Assembly: GCF_007559435.1 (NCBI RefSeq)
Contig: NZ_VMBP01000001.1
Span: 745,406-809,405, forward strand
DNA: 64,000 nucleotides
Source of the DNA: Ancylobacter moscoviensis
GTDB lineage: Bacteria > Pseudomonadota > Alphaproteobacteria > Rhizobiales > Xanthobacteraceae
Direction of reading: 5' to 3'
Part shown: positions 7,847 through 16,370 of the stretch, in pieces
Position numbering within the stretch: the stretch's first letter is position 1
How the letters are laid out: each line of letters begins with the position of its first letter
Program-made: the position numbers and the translations under genes
Notes under the pieces: generated by a model
What the model was told of the DNA's origin: nothing
The model's input: the letters and a program-made list of their open reading frames with translations, nothing else
The model's database searches: none

Positions 7847-8605
7847 TCAGAAGCCCGCCAGCTCGGCGGCGCCGTCATAGATCAGCTTGAGCGAGAGCAG
7901 GAACAGGGCCGCCACGATCAGCCGGTAGAACAGCGTTTCCGGCAGGCGCCGCGTCAGCCATACGCCGGCGAAGGTCGCGGCGATCGCCACCGGCAGCAGC
8001 AGGGCGGTGATCTTCAGATTGGCGGGGTTGAGCTGGCCGAGCGCCCAGTAGGGCACCAGCTTGATCGCGTTGATGGCGGCGAAGGCGATGGTGGTGGTGC
8101 CGGCATAGACCATCTTCGGCAGCTTCTGCGGCACCACATACATCTGGTAGGGCGGCGCGCCGGCATGGCTGACGAAGCTGGTGAAGCCCGACACCGCGCC
8201 CCAGAAGACGCCGCGCGGCACGTCCGCCGGACGCGCGGCCCGGCGCGCGCCGCCGAGCCAGTGCAGGGCGCAGAACAGCAGGCCGATGCCGCCGACGATC
8301 AGCATCACCATCGCGTCGGTGACGATGGAGGCGGTGGCCCAGCCGATGCCGATGCCGAGCGCGGCGGCGGGGATGAGGATGGCGAGGTTGCGCCCGGAGA
8401 ATTCGCGCCGGTAGGCCCAGACCCCGAACATGTCGCTGACCACATAGACCGGCAGCAGCAGGCCGGCGGCCATCACCGGCGACATGAACAGCGCCATGGT
8501 CGGCACGGCGAGGCTGCCGATCATCGGCACGCCGCCCTTGCTCATGCCGACGAAGAACGCCGCCATGCCGGCGGCGAGCGCGAAGCCGAGGTCGGGAGCG
8601 ATCAT
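7847..8605 (-). CDS. TauE/SafE family anion exporter
   Basis: A 252-residue membrane protein with about eight hydrophobic segments and the family's two-fold repeat. The N-terminal GMAAFFVGMSKGGVPMIGSL carries the G-x-x-x-K-G signature, and a second-half SFVSHAGAPPYQMYVVPQKL loop is also typical. Relatives export sulfite, sulfoacetate or related anions, or serve as permeases of unknown substrate. It is convergent with the MFS gene three bases away and lies 63 bases downstream of transaldolase on the same strand. Confidence 0.88.
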   Translation of the reverse strand: MIAPDLGFALAAGMAAFFVGMSKGGVPMIGSLAVPTMALFMSPVMAAGLLLPVYVVSDMFGVWAYRREFSGRNLAILIPAAALGIGIGWATASIVTDAMVMLIVGGIGLLFCALHWLGGARRAARPADVPRGVFWGAVSGFTSFVSHAGAPPYQMYVVPQKLPKMVYAGTTTIAFAAINAIKLVPYWALGQLNPANLKITALLLPVAIAATFAGVWLTRRLPETLFYRLIVAALFLLSLKLIYDGAAELAGF

Positions 8606-8630
8606 GGAAGGGGCACGCGGAAGGTCGGGC

Positions 8631-8652
8631 GAGGAGGGCGGGCGCCCTCCTC
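8631..8652. repeat. 10-bp hairpin between transaldolase and TauE genes
   Basis: GAGGAGGGCG and CGCCCTCCTC are separated by two bases. The site lies 16 bases past the transaldolase stop codon on the minus strand. It could stabilise or partly terminate the transaldolase message, but no T tract follows. Confidence 0.45.
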
Positions 8653-8668
8653 TGTCGGGCCGCTTCTA

Positions 8669-9640
8669 TCAGGCCGCCTGCGCGCCTTCCAGCCGCTTGG
8701 CGACGAGCCCGCGCAGGGTGCGCAGATCCTTGACGAAGAGGCGGATGCCTTCGGAGAGCTTCTCCGTCGCCATCTGGTCCTCGTTGAGGGCGAAGCGGAA
8801 CGCCTTCTCGTCGAGGTCGAGCTTCGCCGGGGCGCCGGCGGTGTTCGCCGGGTCGAGCTTGCGCTCCAGCGCGCCCTCGTCGGCGGCGAGCTGGTCGAGC
8901 AGCGCCGGGCCGATGGTGAGCCGGTCGCAGCCCGCCAGCGCCTCGATCTCGCCGGTGTTGCGGAAGGAGGCGCCCATGACGACGGTGCTGATGCCGTGCT
9001 TCTTGTAGTAGGCGTAGATCTGCCGCACCGAGAGCACGCCGGGGTCGGTCTCGGCGGTGAACGGGCCTTCGCCCGCCTTCACGTGCCAGTCGAGGATGCG
9101 GCCGACGAAGGGCGAGATCAGGAAGGCGCCGGCATCCGCCGCCGCCGCCGCCTGCGCCAGCGAGAATAGCAGGGTAAGGTTGCAGTCGATGCCTTCCTTC
9201 TGCAGCACCTCGGCGGCGCGGATGCCCTCCCAGGTCGAGGCGACCTTGATGAGGATGCGCTCGCGTCCGACGCCGCGCGCCTCATAGGCCTCGATGAAGG
9301 AGCGGGCCTTGTGCAGCGTCGCCGCCGTGTCGAAGGACAGGTCGGCGTCGACCTCGGTGGAGACCCGGCCCGGCACGATGTGCGAGAGCTCGGCACCGAA
9401 GTTCAGCGCCAGCCGGTCGCAGGTGGCGGCGACCACCGCCTCGCGCGCGCCGCCCTGCCGGCGGCCCCAGTCGATCGCCTCGTCGACGAGCGCCGCATAG
9501 GCGGGCATCTCGGCCGCCTTGAGCAGCAGCGTCGGGTTGGTGGTGCAGTCCTGCGGCTTGAGACGACGCACCGTCTCGATGTCGCCGGTGTCGGCGACGA
9601 CGACGGTCATGGCACGCAGTTGGTCGAGCTTGGAGGGCAT
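8669..9640 (-). CDS. tal: Transaldolase
   Basis: A 323-residue transaldolase of the long (TalB) type. Lys132 in [12 protein letters not shown] is the Schiff-base lysine at the same number as in E. coli TalB. Asp17 (VVADTGD) and the [11 protein letters not shown] motif (32-42) are also conserved. It transfers a dihydroxyacetone unit from sedoheptulose-7-phosphate to glyceraldehyde-3-phosphate in the non-oxidative pentose phosphate pathway, in the cytoplasm. No other pentose phosphate gene is next to it. Confidence 0.95.
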   Translation of the reverse strand: MPSKLDQLRAMTVVVADTGDIETVRRLKPQDCTTNPTLLLKAAEMPAYAALVDEAIDWGRRQGGAREAVVAATCDRLALNFGAELSHIVPGRVSTEVDADLSFDTAATLHKARSFIEAYEARGVGRERILIKVASTWEGIRAAEVLQKEGIDCNLTLLFSLAQAAAAADAGAFLISPFVGRILDWHVKAGEGPFTAETDPGVLSVRQIYAYYKKHGISTVVMGASFRNTGEIEALAGCDRLTIGPALLDQLAADEGALERKLDPANTAGAPAKLDLDEKAFRFALNEDQMATEKLSEGIRLFVKDLRTLRGLVAKRLEGAQAA

Positions 9641-9859
9641 GGTGCTGTCTCTCTTCTCGCGGCGGCGGACCTTCAGGAGGTCCCCGCCGCGGTGCGGATC
9701 GATGGTCGGCCCCGTTGGATCACATTTGGACCGCGTTCTTCAAGGGTGCCACGCCTCATGACGGGCATGTGACGCCGGCGGGCAATGACGCTTGTCGGCT
9801 TCCGCGGCCGGGCGTACATCTTGCGTTCGGCATGCGGTACGCAAGCGTCGAGACCTCCG

Positions 9860-10702
9860 ATGGACGATATTCACTACCGCGAATACAAGATCCTGCTGCG
9901 TCCGGAACGGTTCTTCGATCCGCACCAGTTCGAGGTCTACTGGCACAAGCTGTGCCTGATCGCGCCCGAGTTCAAGGTCGCCGCCACCACCAACAAGGAC
10001 GGCTTCAAGCGGCAGGTCCGCGAGGTGCTGTTCTACGACACGCCGGATTACGCGCTCTACCGCAACGCCTTCATCCTGCGGAAGCGCACCTTCTACACCG
10101 ATGGCTGGCCGGACCACGAGCACGAGCTGACGCTGAAGTTCCGCCACCCGGAGCTCAACGCCGCCGCCGAGGTCGACGTCACCCCGCGCCTGAGCGGGCG
10201 GGCCGACATCAAGTTCAAGGAAGAACTGCTGCCGCTGAAGGACAGCCTCGGCGGCATGCGCTCGCTCTACTCGCATAATTGCGTGCTGATGACGCCCGGC
10301 CTCGTGCTCGACGAGGGGCTGGGGCGCATCACCCAGGTGTTCCCCGAACTCGCCGACCACTGCCCGGCCGACAAGGCGTCGACGATCTCGCTGGTCAACA
10401 ACCTGCCCGTCGAAGAGGTGCAGGTGAATGTCGGCTCGTTCGATTTCGGCCACGGCCTCATCGCCAAGGCGACCATCTCGGTCTGGCGCGACCGCACGAC
10501 CGAGACCTCGATCATCGGCGAATTCGCCTTCCAGGCGAAGTTCGATCGCTACGACGATCTCCACATCAAGGCCCGCGCCCGTTCGGAAGAGTTCTTCAAG
10601 GCGGCGCAGACCCGCGCGCCGGAATGGGTGAAGCTCGGCGCCACCAAGACGGCGCTGGTCTATAATTTCGGCAAGCAGCTCGTGGCCAGCCACGAAGGCT
10701 GA
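9860..10702 (+). CDS. Conserved protein, possibly CYTH/triphosphate-tunnel-like
   Basis: A 280-residue soluble protein I cannot place with certainty. It opens MDDIHYREYKILLRPERF and contains alternating charged strands (LILRKRTF-like, HELTLKFRH, DIKFKEELL). The early acidic/basic E-x-K pattern and repeated charged strands recall CYTH/VTC triphosphate tunnel enzymes, which bind polyphosphate or triphosphates. No signal peptide or membrane segment is visible. ATG 9860 was chosen because the 25 upstream in-frame residues look non-coding. A chromate transporter pair follows 48 bases later, with no evident functional link. Confidence 0.55.
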   Translation: MDDIHYREYKILLRPERFFDPHQFEVYWHKLCLIAPEFKVAATTNKDGFKRQVREVLFYDTPDYALYRNAFILRKRTFYTDGWPDHEHELTLKFRHPELNAAAEVDVTPRLSGRADIKFKEELLPLKDSLGGMRSLYSHNCVLMTPGLVLDEGLGRITQVFPELADHCPADKASTISLVNNLPVEEVQVNVGSFDFGHGLIAKATISVWRDRTTETSIIGEFAFQAKFDRYDDLHIKARARSEEFFKAAQTRAPEWVKLGATKTALVYNFGKQLVASHEG

Positions 10703-10750
10703 GCCGCCTCTCGCGGATTCCTCTGGCGTCATTCTCGGACCGGCCTTCCC

Positions 10751-11386
10751 ATGAGCACCCCAGCGCCGCCCGGTCCGGGTCCCGCCGCTTCCGGCACCTC
10801 GACGGCCTCCTATGCGGTCCCCCGCGATGTGCTGCTGTGGGAAATCTTCCTCACTTTCCTGTTCATCGGCGCGGTGAGCTTCGGCGGCGGCGTGGTGGCC
10901 TATCTGCGCGCCGAGCTGGTGCTGAAGAAGCGCTGGCTCGACGAGGAGCATTTCCTCTCGGCCCTCGGCATCGCGCAGGCGCTGCCCGGGCTCAACGCCA
11001 CCAATATGAGCATCATCGTCGGCGACCGGCTGCGCGGGGTGGCCGGCGCGATCATCGCCTTCCTCGGCATGACCCTGCCGGGCGGCACCATGGTGCTGGT
11101 GCTCGGCGTGCTCTACGCCTCCAACGCGCACAACCCCTATGTCAACGCGACGCTGATCGGCGTCGGCGCGGCGGCGGTGGGCATGCTCTCGGCGGTGACG
11201 CTGCAGATCGGCCGCAAGCAGCTCGGCAGCCTGATCGACATCACGATCATCGCGGTGACGGTGCTGATGGTGAGCGTCCTGCACATCTCGCTGCTCTGGG
11301 TGCTGCTCACCGTGGGACCGGCCGCCGTGCTGATCTATCGGCCCCGCAGGCAGGACGGCGCCACCGGCCCGGAGCCGTCGGCATGA
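10751..11386 (+). CDS. Chromate transporter, first half subunit
   Basis: A 211-residue CHR-family (ChrA-like) half protein with about six transmembrane segments. The family motifs are present: the SFGGGVVAYL segment, LKKRWLDEEHFLSALGIAQALPG and NATNMSIIVGDRL. In the paired short-chain CHR systems two such halves form one transporter. Its stop overlaps the next start by four bases (ATGA), so the two are translationally coupled. Members export chromate or related oxyanions; some have other substrates, and no ChrB regulator is present here. Confidence 0.85.
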   Translation: MSTPAPPGPGPAASGTSTASYAVPRDVLLWEIFLTFLFIGAVSFGGGVVAYLRAELVLKKRWLDEEHFLSALGIAQALPGLNATNMSIIVGDRLRGVAGAIIAFLGMTLPGGTMVLVLGVLYASNAHNPYVNATLIGVGAAAVGMLSAVTLQIGRKQLGSLIDITIIAVTVLMVSVLHISLLWVLLTVGPAAVLIYRPRRQDGATGPEPSA

Positions 11387-11907
11387 ACGAGAACCTGTCC
11401 GTCCTCGGGGTCTTCGCGCTGCTCTCGGTGCTGGCGGTCGGCGGCGGCGCGGCCGTGCTGCCGGAGACCAAGGCACTGGTGGTGGAGAGCCACCACTGGC
11501 TGACCGACGACCAGTTCCGCGACATTTACGGCCTCGGGCAGGTGGTGCCGGGTCCGAACATGCTGATGGTGATCGTCATCGGCTATCACGTGACCGGCTA
11601 TATCGGGGCGCTGCTCGCCTTTCTCGGCTTCTTCGTGCCGGCGGGCCTCATCTCGTGGGGCGCCTCGCGTGTGTGGGACCATTTCGAGGGCTCGCCCTGG
11701 CGGCGTTCGCTGCAGCGGGGCATGGCGCCCATGGTGGTGGGCCTGATGGCGGCGGGCACCATCTCCATCGCCCGCACGGCGATCGACGGCGCGCTGACCA
11801 TCGCCATCGCCATCGCGGTGTTCGCCGGCGTCTATTTCGTGAAGCGGGTCAATCCGGCGCTGCTGGTGCTCGGCGGCGGGCTCGTGGGGCTCGCTTTCCT
11901 GAGCTGA
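11383..11907 (+). CDS. Chromate transporter, second half subunit
   Basis: A 174-residue partner of the preceding CHR half protein. It repeats the family pattern with SVLAVGGGAAVLPE, HHWLTDDQFRDIYGLGQVVPGPNMLM and five to six transmembrane segments. The ATG at 11383 overlaps the previous stop codon. Together the two halves equal one full-length ChrA-like antiporter in the inner membrane. Confidence 0.85.
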   Translation: MNENLSVLGVFALLSVLAVGGGAAVLPETKALVVESHHWLTDDQFRDIYGLGQVVPGPNMLMVIVIGYHVTGYIGALLAFLGFFVPAGLISWGASRVWDHFEGSPWRRSLQRGMAPMVVGLMAAGTISIARTAIDGALTIAIAIAVFAGVYFVKRVNPALLVLGGGLVGLAFLS

Positions 11908-11985
11908 GCGGCCGGTATTGCGCTGGCGCAGGAAGGGACCCGTGCTATCCTTCCCACGTTCGGTCACAACATCAGGGAGTGCGCC

Positions 11986-12327
11986 ATGCGCAGCCTATCC
12001 GTGACGTTCGTTTCCTCCCGCCTTCGCAACATGATGCTCGGCGCCGTCCTGGCGCTGGGAACGATGCTCGCTACCGGTTCCGGCGGCACGGCGCAGGCCG
12101 GCGTCGCCATGCCGGCGCTGGGTTCGCCGGCGCTTTCCCTCCAGCAGGACGTGCCCCCGCTCGCGGAGAACGTGCGCTGGGTCTGCGGACCATGGCGCTG
12201 CGTCTGGCGCCCGAACTGGCGCTACTGGTACGTGCCGCCCTACGCCCGCGCCTGGGGGCCGCCCGTGCGACCCACATGCTACTGGAGCCGGCCCTGGGGC
12301 GGCGGCTGGGTCCATGTCTGCCCGTGA
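11986..12327 (+). CDS. Small exported tryptophan-rich protein
   Basis: A 113-residue protein with an N-terminal signal peptide (basic start, hydrophobic 16-32, cleavage near AQAG). The mature part carries a cluster of Trp, Tyr, Pro and Cys: WVCGPWRCVWRPNWRYW, then CYWSRPWGGGWVHVCP. Four cysteines could form disulfides in the periplasm. Short GPWRCVW-type proteins are common in Hyphomicrobiales and have no known function. A good AGGGAG ribosome-binding site precedes the ATG, and an intrinsic terminator follows at 12408. Confidence 0.75.
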   Translation: MRSLSVTFVSSRLRNMMLGAVLALGTMLATGSGGTAQAGVAMPALGSPALSLQQDVPPLAENVRWVCGPWRCVWRPNWRYWYVPPYARAWGPPVRPTCYWSRPWGGGWVHVCP

Positions 12328-12407
12328 ATCGGCTATTCCCGGGGCTGCGTGGCTTCGCGCCGCATGACCGGCGCCGCATGAGCGGTGTGCCGGTCTCATG
12401 GTGGAGA

Positions 12408-12429
12408 GGGCGCCCGACGGCGCCCTTTT
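12408..12429 (+). terminator. Rho-independent terminator
   Basis: Seven-base-pair stem GGGCGCC / GGCGCCC with loop CGAC followed directly by TTTT. It lies 80 bases after the small exported protein gene and separates it from the DUF1275 gene. Confidence 0.75.
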
Positions 12430-12462
12430 CATGTCCGATCCGTTCCTAACCCACGGTCTCGC

Positions 12463-13155
12463 ATGTCGTCTGCCGCTGCTTCCTCGTCCCGGTTCCGGCC
12501 GGTCCTCTTCGCCACCTTCGCGACGATGGTCGCCGGATTCGTCGACGCGGTCGGCTATGCCCATCTCGGCGGGCTGTTCCTGTCCTTCATGAGCGGCAAC
12601 AGCACGCGCCTCGGCATCCAGATCGCCGGCGGCGAATGGCACCTCGTGCTGCTGACGACCGGCGTGATCGCGGGTTTCGTCCTCGGCGCCGTCGTCGGCA
12701 CGCTGGTGGCCGATGCCGCCGGCGAATGGAAGCTCGTCGCCGTGCTCGGCACGGAGGTCGCGCTGTTCGCCTTCGCGGTGGGCCTGACCGGAGCCGATGC
12801 GGGGCGGCTGTCGCTGCTGCCGGTGGCGGTGGCGATGGGCATGCAGAACAGCGTGCACCAGATCATCGCCGGCGCCGATATCGGCAAGAGCTTCGTCACC
12901 GGCGCGCTGTTCTCCTGCGGGCAGGCGCTGGCACGCAGCCTCGGCGGCCGGGCGCGCCCTTCCGAAGTCCTCGCCTATGCCGGCTCCTGGGCGTCCTTCG
13001 TCGCGGGGGCGTGCATCGGTGCGCTGTTGCTGACGGCGGCGGGCCTGATTCCGGCGATGGCCGGCGCGTGCCTGCTGCTGGCCGGGCTGACGGCGACCGC
13101 CTTCCTCTTCCACGGCCATCTCGGCCCGGCGATCGCCCGGCAGGGCGGGGACTGA
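12463..13155 (+). CDS. DUF1275 (YoaK-like) membrane protein
   Basis: A 230-residue protein with about six transmembrane helices. It has the DUF1275 features FVDAVGYAHLGGLFLSFMSG-NST near the N-terminus and a GMQNSVHQ...SFVTGAL motif in the second half. The family is found across bacteria without an established activity; it has been proposed to be a transporter. The start at 12463 follows the terminator and is the first ATG that gives the family N-terminus. Confidence 0.85.
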   Translation: MSSAAASSSRFRPVLFATFATMVAGFVDAVGYAHLGGLFLSFMSGNSTRLGIQIAGGEWHLVLLTTGVIAGFVLGAVVGTLVADAAGEWKLVAVLGTEVALFAFAVGLTGADAGRLSLLPVAVAMGMQNSVHQIIAGADIGKSFVTGALFSCGQALARSLGGRARPSEVLAYAGSWASFVAGACIGALLLTAAGLIPAMAGACLLLAGLTATAFLFHGHLGPAIARQGGD

Positions 13156-13192
13156 TTCCCGCCACGCCGGATCTCGTTTGAGTTTCAGGCGC

Positions 13193-13543
13193 TTACTTGA
13201 GATTCAGGAGGGCGCGGGCCTTGGCGACCTGCGCCTTGCAGGCGGCCTCGTCGCCATTGGCGTCGGCCTGACGGGCGAGGTCGAGCGTCTGCTGAACCAC
13301 TTCCGGTCGGGTTCCGTCGCCGAGCGCGGCTTCGCTCTGCGCGATCGATTCCGGGGTCGGTTCGTGGCTGAGCAGGGCGCCGGCACTCTCCGGCGCGCTC
13401 GGCCCGGCGGCGGCGAGGGCGTCGAGGAGCTTGTCGAGCGCGGCCTGCGTCTGTGTCACCGTCTCGGCGCAGGGGCCGGCGAGGGCGGCCGGCATGGCGC
13501 CGAAAAGCAGCGCGGCGGCGAGGGGCAGCATAAACGGCTTCAT
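13193..13543 (-). CDS. Small exported alanine-rich protein
   Basis: A 116-residue protein with a classical signal peptide (MKPFMLPLAAALLFGAMPAALAG, shown here by its extent 1-22). The mature helical region contains two cysteines and several Gln/Glu-rich heptad-like stretches (TVTQTQAALDKLLDAL). ATG 13543 was chosen for the signal peptide and a GAGAG ribosome-binding site. No family is recognised; a small periplasmic protein is the most that can be said. It is convergent with the DUF1275 gene. Confidence 0.65.
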   Translation of the reverse strand: MKPFMLPLAAALLFGAMPAALAGPCAETVTQTQAALDKLLDALAAAGPSAPESAGALLSHEPTPESIAQSEAALGDGTRPEVVQQTLDLARQADANGDEAACKAQVAKARALLNLK

Positions 13544-13675
13544 CGAACGGACTCTCGAAATGTGGATGGCGGATTGGCGCCATCTCCCGCGTAGGACCAA
13601 TCTAGCACCTGCCGCGCCGCATGGGAGTAAGGGCTTGGCCGAATGGCACGGGCAATCCGGTGGGATCTCCCGGGA

Positions 13676-14284
13676 TCAGTCCCGGGCGATCAGCTCGCGC
13701 TCGCCCCGATGCACGGTGAGGCCCCCGAGCGAGCTTCCTGCGGCACGGCGGCGATAGACGCTCGGCCGGCGGTGCTTCAGCGGCCCCCGGCGCGGGCGGC
13801 GCGCCTTGATCTCGGCCACGGTGAGGCGTCCGATCCGGGCATAGGCCGGCCGGCGCGTGCCGTCGGCCTCGGTGACCAGCATCGGCAGGCCGAGCGTCTC
13901 GCTCCAGCCGCGCCATTCCGCCACCACGTCGTCGATATGCGGCGCGCTGTAGAGCGTGACCGACAGGGCGGGGTCGGCATGCACCAGCACGATGGCGACG
14001 CCCTCGTCGTCGCCTTCCGGATCGAGCAGGGCCACCGCCAGCCCCTCGTAATCGGCGAGCGGCCGGTCGAGCTTCATCGGCACGCCGGCGACCCGTCGGC
14101 GCAGCACCACCCGGTCGAGGCCGAGCTCGATCAGGCGCACGCCCCTGTCGGCGCCCGGATCGAGCGACTGGAACACGAGCGGCCACGCCTCCGGCGCCGC
14201 GGGGCGCTCCAGCGCGACATAGGGACAGGTCGCCACCGGAGGCCAGGCCTCCGCCATCTGTGCTTTCGCCATCTGTTGACGCAT
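13676..14284 (-). CDS. DUF6101-like conserved protein
   Basis: A 202-residue soluble protein with no signal or membrane segment. It resembles the alphaproteobacterial DUF6101 family: a central VRLIELGLDRVVLRRRVAGVPM segment, then PDPEGDDEGVAIVLVH-like strands and a very basic C-terminus (KARRPRRGPLKHRRPSVYRRR). Function is unknown. The start at 14284 is supported by GGGGAG seven bases upstream; a longer frame to 14374 exists but lacks such a site. The family call is from memory of the pattern. Confidence 0.6.
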   Translation of the reverse strand: MRQQMAKAQMAEAWPPVATCPYVALERPAAPEAWPLVFQSLDPGADRGVRLIELGLDRVVLRRRVAGVPMKLDRPLADYEGLAVALLDPEGDDEGVAIVLVHADPALSVTLYSAPHIDDVVAEWRGWSETLGLPMLVTEADGTRRPAYARIGRLTVAEIKARRPRRGPLKHRRPSVYRRRAAGSSLGGLTVHRGERELIARD

Positions 14285-14489
14285 CTCGCAACTCCCCGCC
14301 GATTTTCTGGCTCTGCGGCCTCGGTCGTGAAGGCACCTTAGTCGCCGGGTCTCCCGTATCGGCTTAAGGGACATGGTTGATCGTTTCTTGGCGGCCGGGA
14401 ATGGCTCCTATGCTTGATGAAAGCTTGTTGGAAACGGTTGGAATGCCGATATCCCGTTTGCAATCATTCCCCCTCGCGCCTAATCCCCG

Positions 14490-15311
14490 ATGATGGACGA
14501 CACGCCGACCGCACACGCGCTCACCCCCGGCCCCGATCCTCTTGCCGACCCCGCCATCGCGGCGCGGCATCTGGCGGATGCGGTCGTGGCCGCCGGGGCG
14601 GTGGCGGTGGCGATGTTCCGCACCGGCGTGAAGTCCTGGTCCAAGCACAATGATTCCCCGGTCACCGAGGCCGATCTCGCGGTCGACGTGATGCTGCGCG
14701 AGCGGCTGAGCCTCATCGGCCCGGAATATGGCTGGCTTTCCGAGGAGACGGTGGACGAGCCCACCCGCCTGTCGCGCCGGCGGGTGTGGATCGTCGATCC
14801 CATCGACGGTACCCGCGCCTACATGGCCGGGCGCCCCGACTGGTGCGTCGAGGCCGCTCTGGTGGAGGACGGCCGGCCCATCGCCGGCGCGCTGTTCGCC
14901 CCGGTGACGGAGGAACTGTTCGTCGCCGTGCGCGGCGGCGGCGCGACGCGCAACGGCCGCCCGATCCGCGTGTCCGAGATGCCGGAAATGGCCGGCGCGG
15001 TCGTCGACGGCCCCGCGCCCTGGCTCAACCATATCGACAGCCGCGGGACGCTGCGCCGGGTCGATCGCATCCGCTCGCTGGCGCTGCGCCTCGCCCGCGT
15101 GGCGACCGGAGAGCTGGATGCGGCACTGGCGTCGCCCAACGGAAACGACTGGGACCTTGCCGCAGCGGACCTTTTAGTGCACGAAGCAGGCGGACGGCTG
15201 ACCACGCTCGACGGCCGCCCGCTCACCTACAACGCGCCGGTGCCGCGGCATGGAGCGCTGGTTTCCGCCGGCAGCCTGCTGTACCCGACCCTCATGGTCG
15301 CGGCGCGCTGA
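14490..15311 (+). CDS. cysQ: 3'(2'),5'-bisphosphate nucleotidase CysQ / inositol monophosphatase family
   Basis: A 273-residue member of the lithium-sensitive phosphatase family. Metal-site motifs are all present: SPVTEADLAVD, EE in WLSEET, the DPIDGTRAYMAGR signature and a C-terminal NDWDLAAADLLV. CysQ removes the 3'-phosphate from PAP in sulfate assimilation; inositol-monophosphatase activity is the alternative. It begins a tight plus-strand run leading to waaA and lpxK, an arrangement common in Hyphomicrobiales. Confidence 0.85.
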   Translation: MMDDTPTAHALTPGPDPLADPAIAARHLADAVVAAGAVAVAMFRTGVKSWSKHNDSPVTEADLAVDVMLRERLSLIGPEYGWLSEETVDEPTRLSRRRVWIVDPIDGTRAYMAGRPDWCVEAALVEDGRPIAGALFAPVTEELFVAVRGGGATRNGRPIRVSEMPEMAGAVVDGPAPWLNHIDSRGTLRRVDRIRSLALRLARVATGELDAALASPNGNDWDLAAADLLVHEAGGRLTTLDGRPLTYNAPVPRHGALVSAGSLLYPTLMVAAR

Positions 15312-15341
15312 CGGAGCACCCGAGCGCAGGACGCAAGCGGC

Positions 15342-15590
15342 ATGACCGAGACCCATTCCAGCCCCCAGCTTCTGCACCTCGTCTTCGGCGGCGAGCTGGA
15401 GGATATCAATGGCCTGACCTTCAAGGATCTGGGCGCGCTCGACATCGTCGGCATCTACCCGAACTATGCCAGCGCCCACGCCGCCTGGAAGGCGAAGGCG
15501 CAGCAGACCGTGGACAACGCGCATATGCGCTATTTCGTCGTGCACCTGCATCGCCTGCTGGACCCGGAAGCCAGCACCAAAACCAGCTGA
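15342..15590 (+). CDS. DUF4170 domain protein
   Basis: An 82-residue cytoplasmic protein matching DUF4170: LHLVFGGELEDINGLTFKD, then VGIYPNYASAHAAWKAKAQ and MRYFVVHLHRLLDP. The family is restricted largely to Alphaproteobacteria and has no known activity. Its constant position between cysQ and the DUF374 acyltransferase, in a lipid A/Kdo operon, hints at a link to outer-membrane biogenesis. Spacing is 30 bases to cysQ and 16 to the next gene. Confidence 0.88.
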   Translation: MTETHSSPQLLHLVFGGELEDINGLTFKDLGALDIVGIYPNYASAHAAWKAKAQQTVDNAHMRYFVVHLHRLLDPEASTKTS

Positions 15591-15606
15591 CCTCCGGCCT
15601 TTTCGC

Positions 15607-16362
15607 ATGTGGCGTAGACTGCGCACCTCACCGACGGTTCGCACCGTGCTCGGACGCGGCATGGCGTCCTATCTGCGTTTCGTCTGGCGCACGCAGCGCG
15701 TGGTGATGGAACCGGCCAATCTCTACGAGCTGGCCGACGCGCAGCTGCCGATGATCCTGACCTTCTGGCACGGGCAGCACTTCCTCACGCCGTTCCTGGT
15801 CAAGCCGTACCACCGCGCGCGGGTGATGATCTCGCGCAGCGCCGATGCCGACGTGAACGCCATCGCCGCCGAGGCGCTCGGCATCGGCACGGTGCGCGGC
15901 TCCGGCGCGCAGGGCCGTGACTTCCGCACCAAGGGCGGTTTCAACGCCACGCTCGAGATGATCCGCCATCTCGGCGAGGGCACGAATGTCGCGATGACGG
16001 CCGACGTGCCGAAGATCTCGCGGGTCGCCGGCCTCGGCGTCGTCACCATCGCCAAGCATTCCGGCCGCCCGATCTATCCGGTGGCGATCGCCACCTCCCG
16101 CCGCGTGCTCGCCCGCAGCTGGGACCGCGCGGCGATCCACCTGCCCTTCGGCCGCGCCGCGGTTGTGGCCGGCGACGGCGTGCGGGTCGCGGCCGATGCC
16201 GGGCCGGAAGAGCTGGAAGCGGCGCGCCACGAGGTGCAGCGCCAGCTCGAGGTGGCGACCGCGCGGGCCGAAGAGCTGGTCGGCCGTCCGCCATCCGCCC
16301 GCGCCGCGGCCGCTTCCGCAGCGGCAGGAGCGATGCCGTCGGCCGAACGGCGCAACGGCTAA
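15607..16362 (+). CDS. DUF374 lysophospholipid/lipid A acyltransferase-like protein
   Basis: A 251-residue protein of the DUF374 branch of the LPLAT acyltransferases. TFWHGQHFLTPF provides the active-site histidine, followed by SRSADADVNAIAAEALG, RGSGAQGR, and AMTADVPKISRVAGLGVVTIAKHSGRPIYPVA. Relatives near waaA are believed to acylate lipid A or its precursors at the inner membrane. The ATG at 15607 gives the normal family length; upstream in-frame sequence overlaps the DUF4170 gene. Next gene starts nine bases later. Confidence 0.8.
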   Translation: MWRRLRTSPTVRTVLGRGMASYLRFVWRTQRVVMEPANLYELADAQLPMILTFWHGQHFLTPFLVKPYHRARVMISRSADADVNAIAAEALGIGTVRGSGAQGRDFRTKGGFNATLEMIRHLGEGTNVAMTADVPKISRVAGLGVVTIAKHSGRPIYPVAIATSRRVLARSWDRAAIHLPFGRAAVVAGDGVRVAADAGPEELEAARHEVQRQLEVATARAEELVGRPPSARAAAASAAAGAMPSAERRNG

Positions 16363-16370
16363 GGCGGGCG

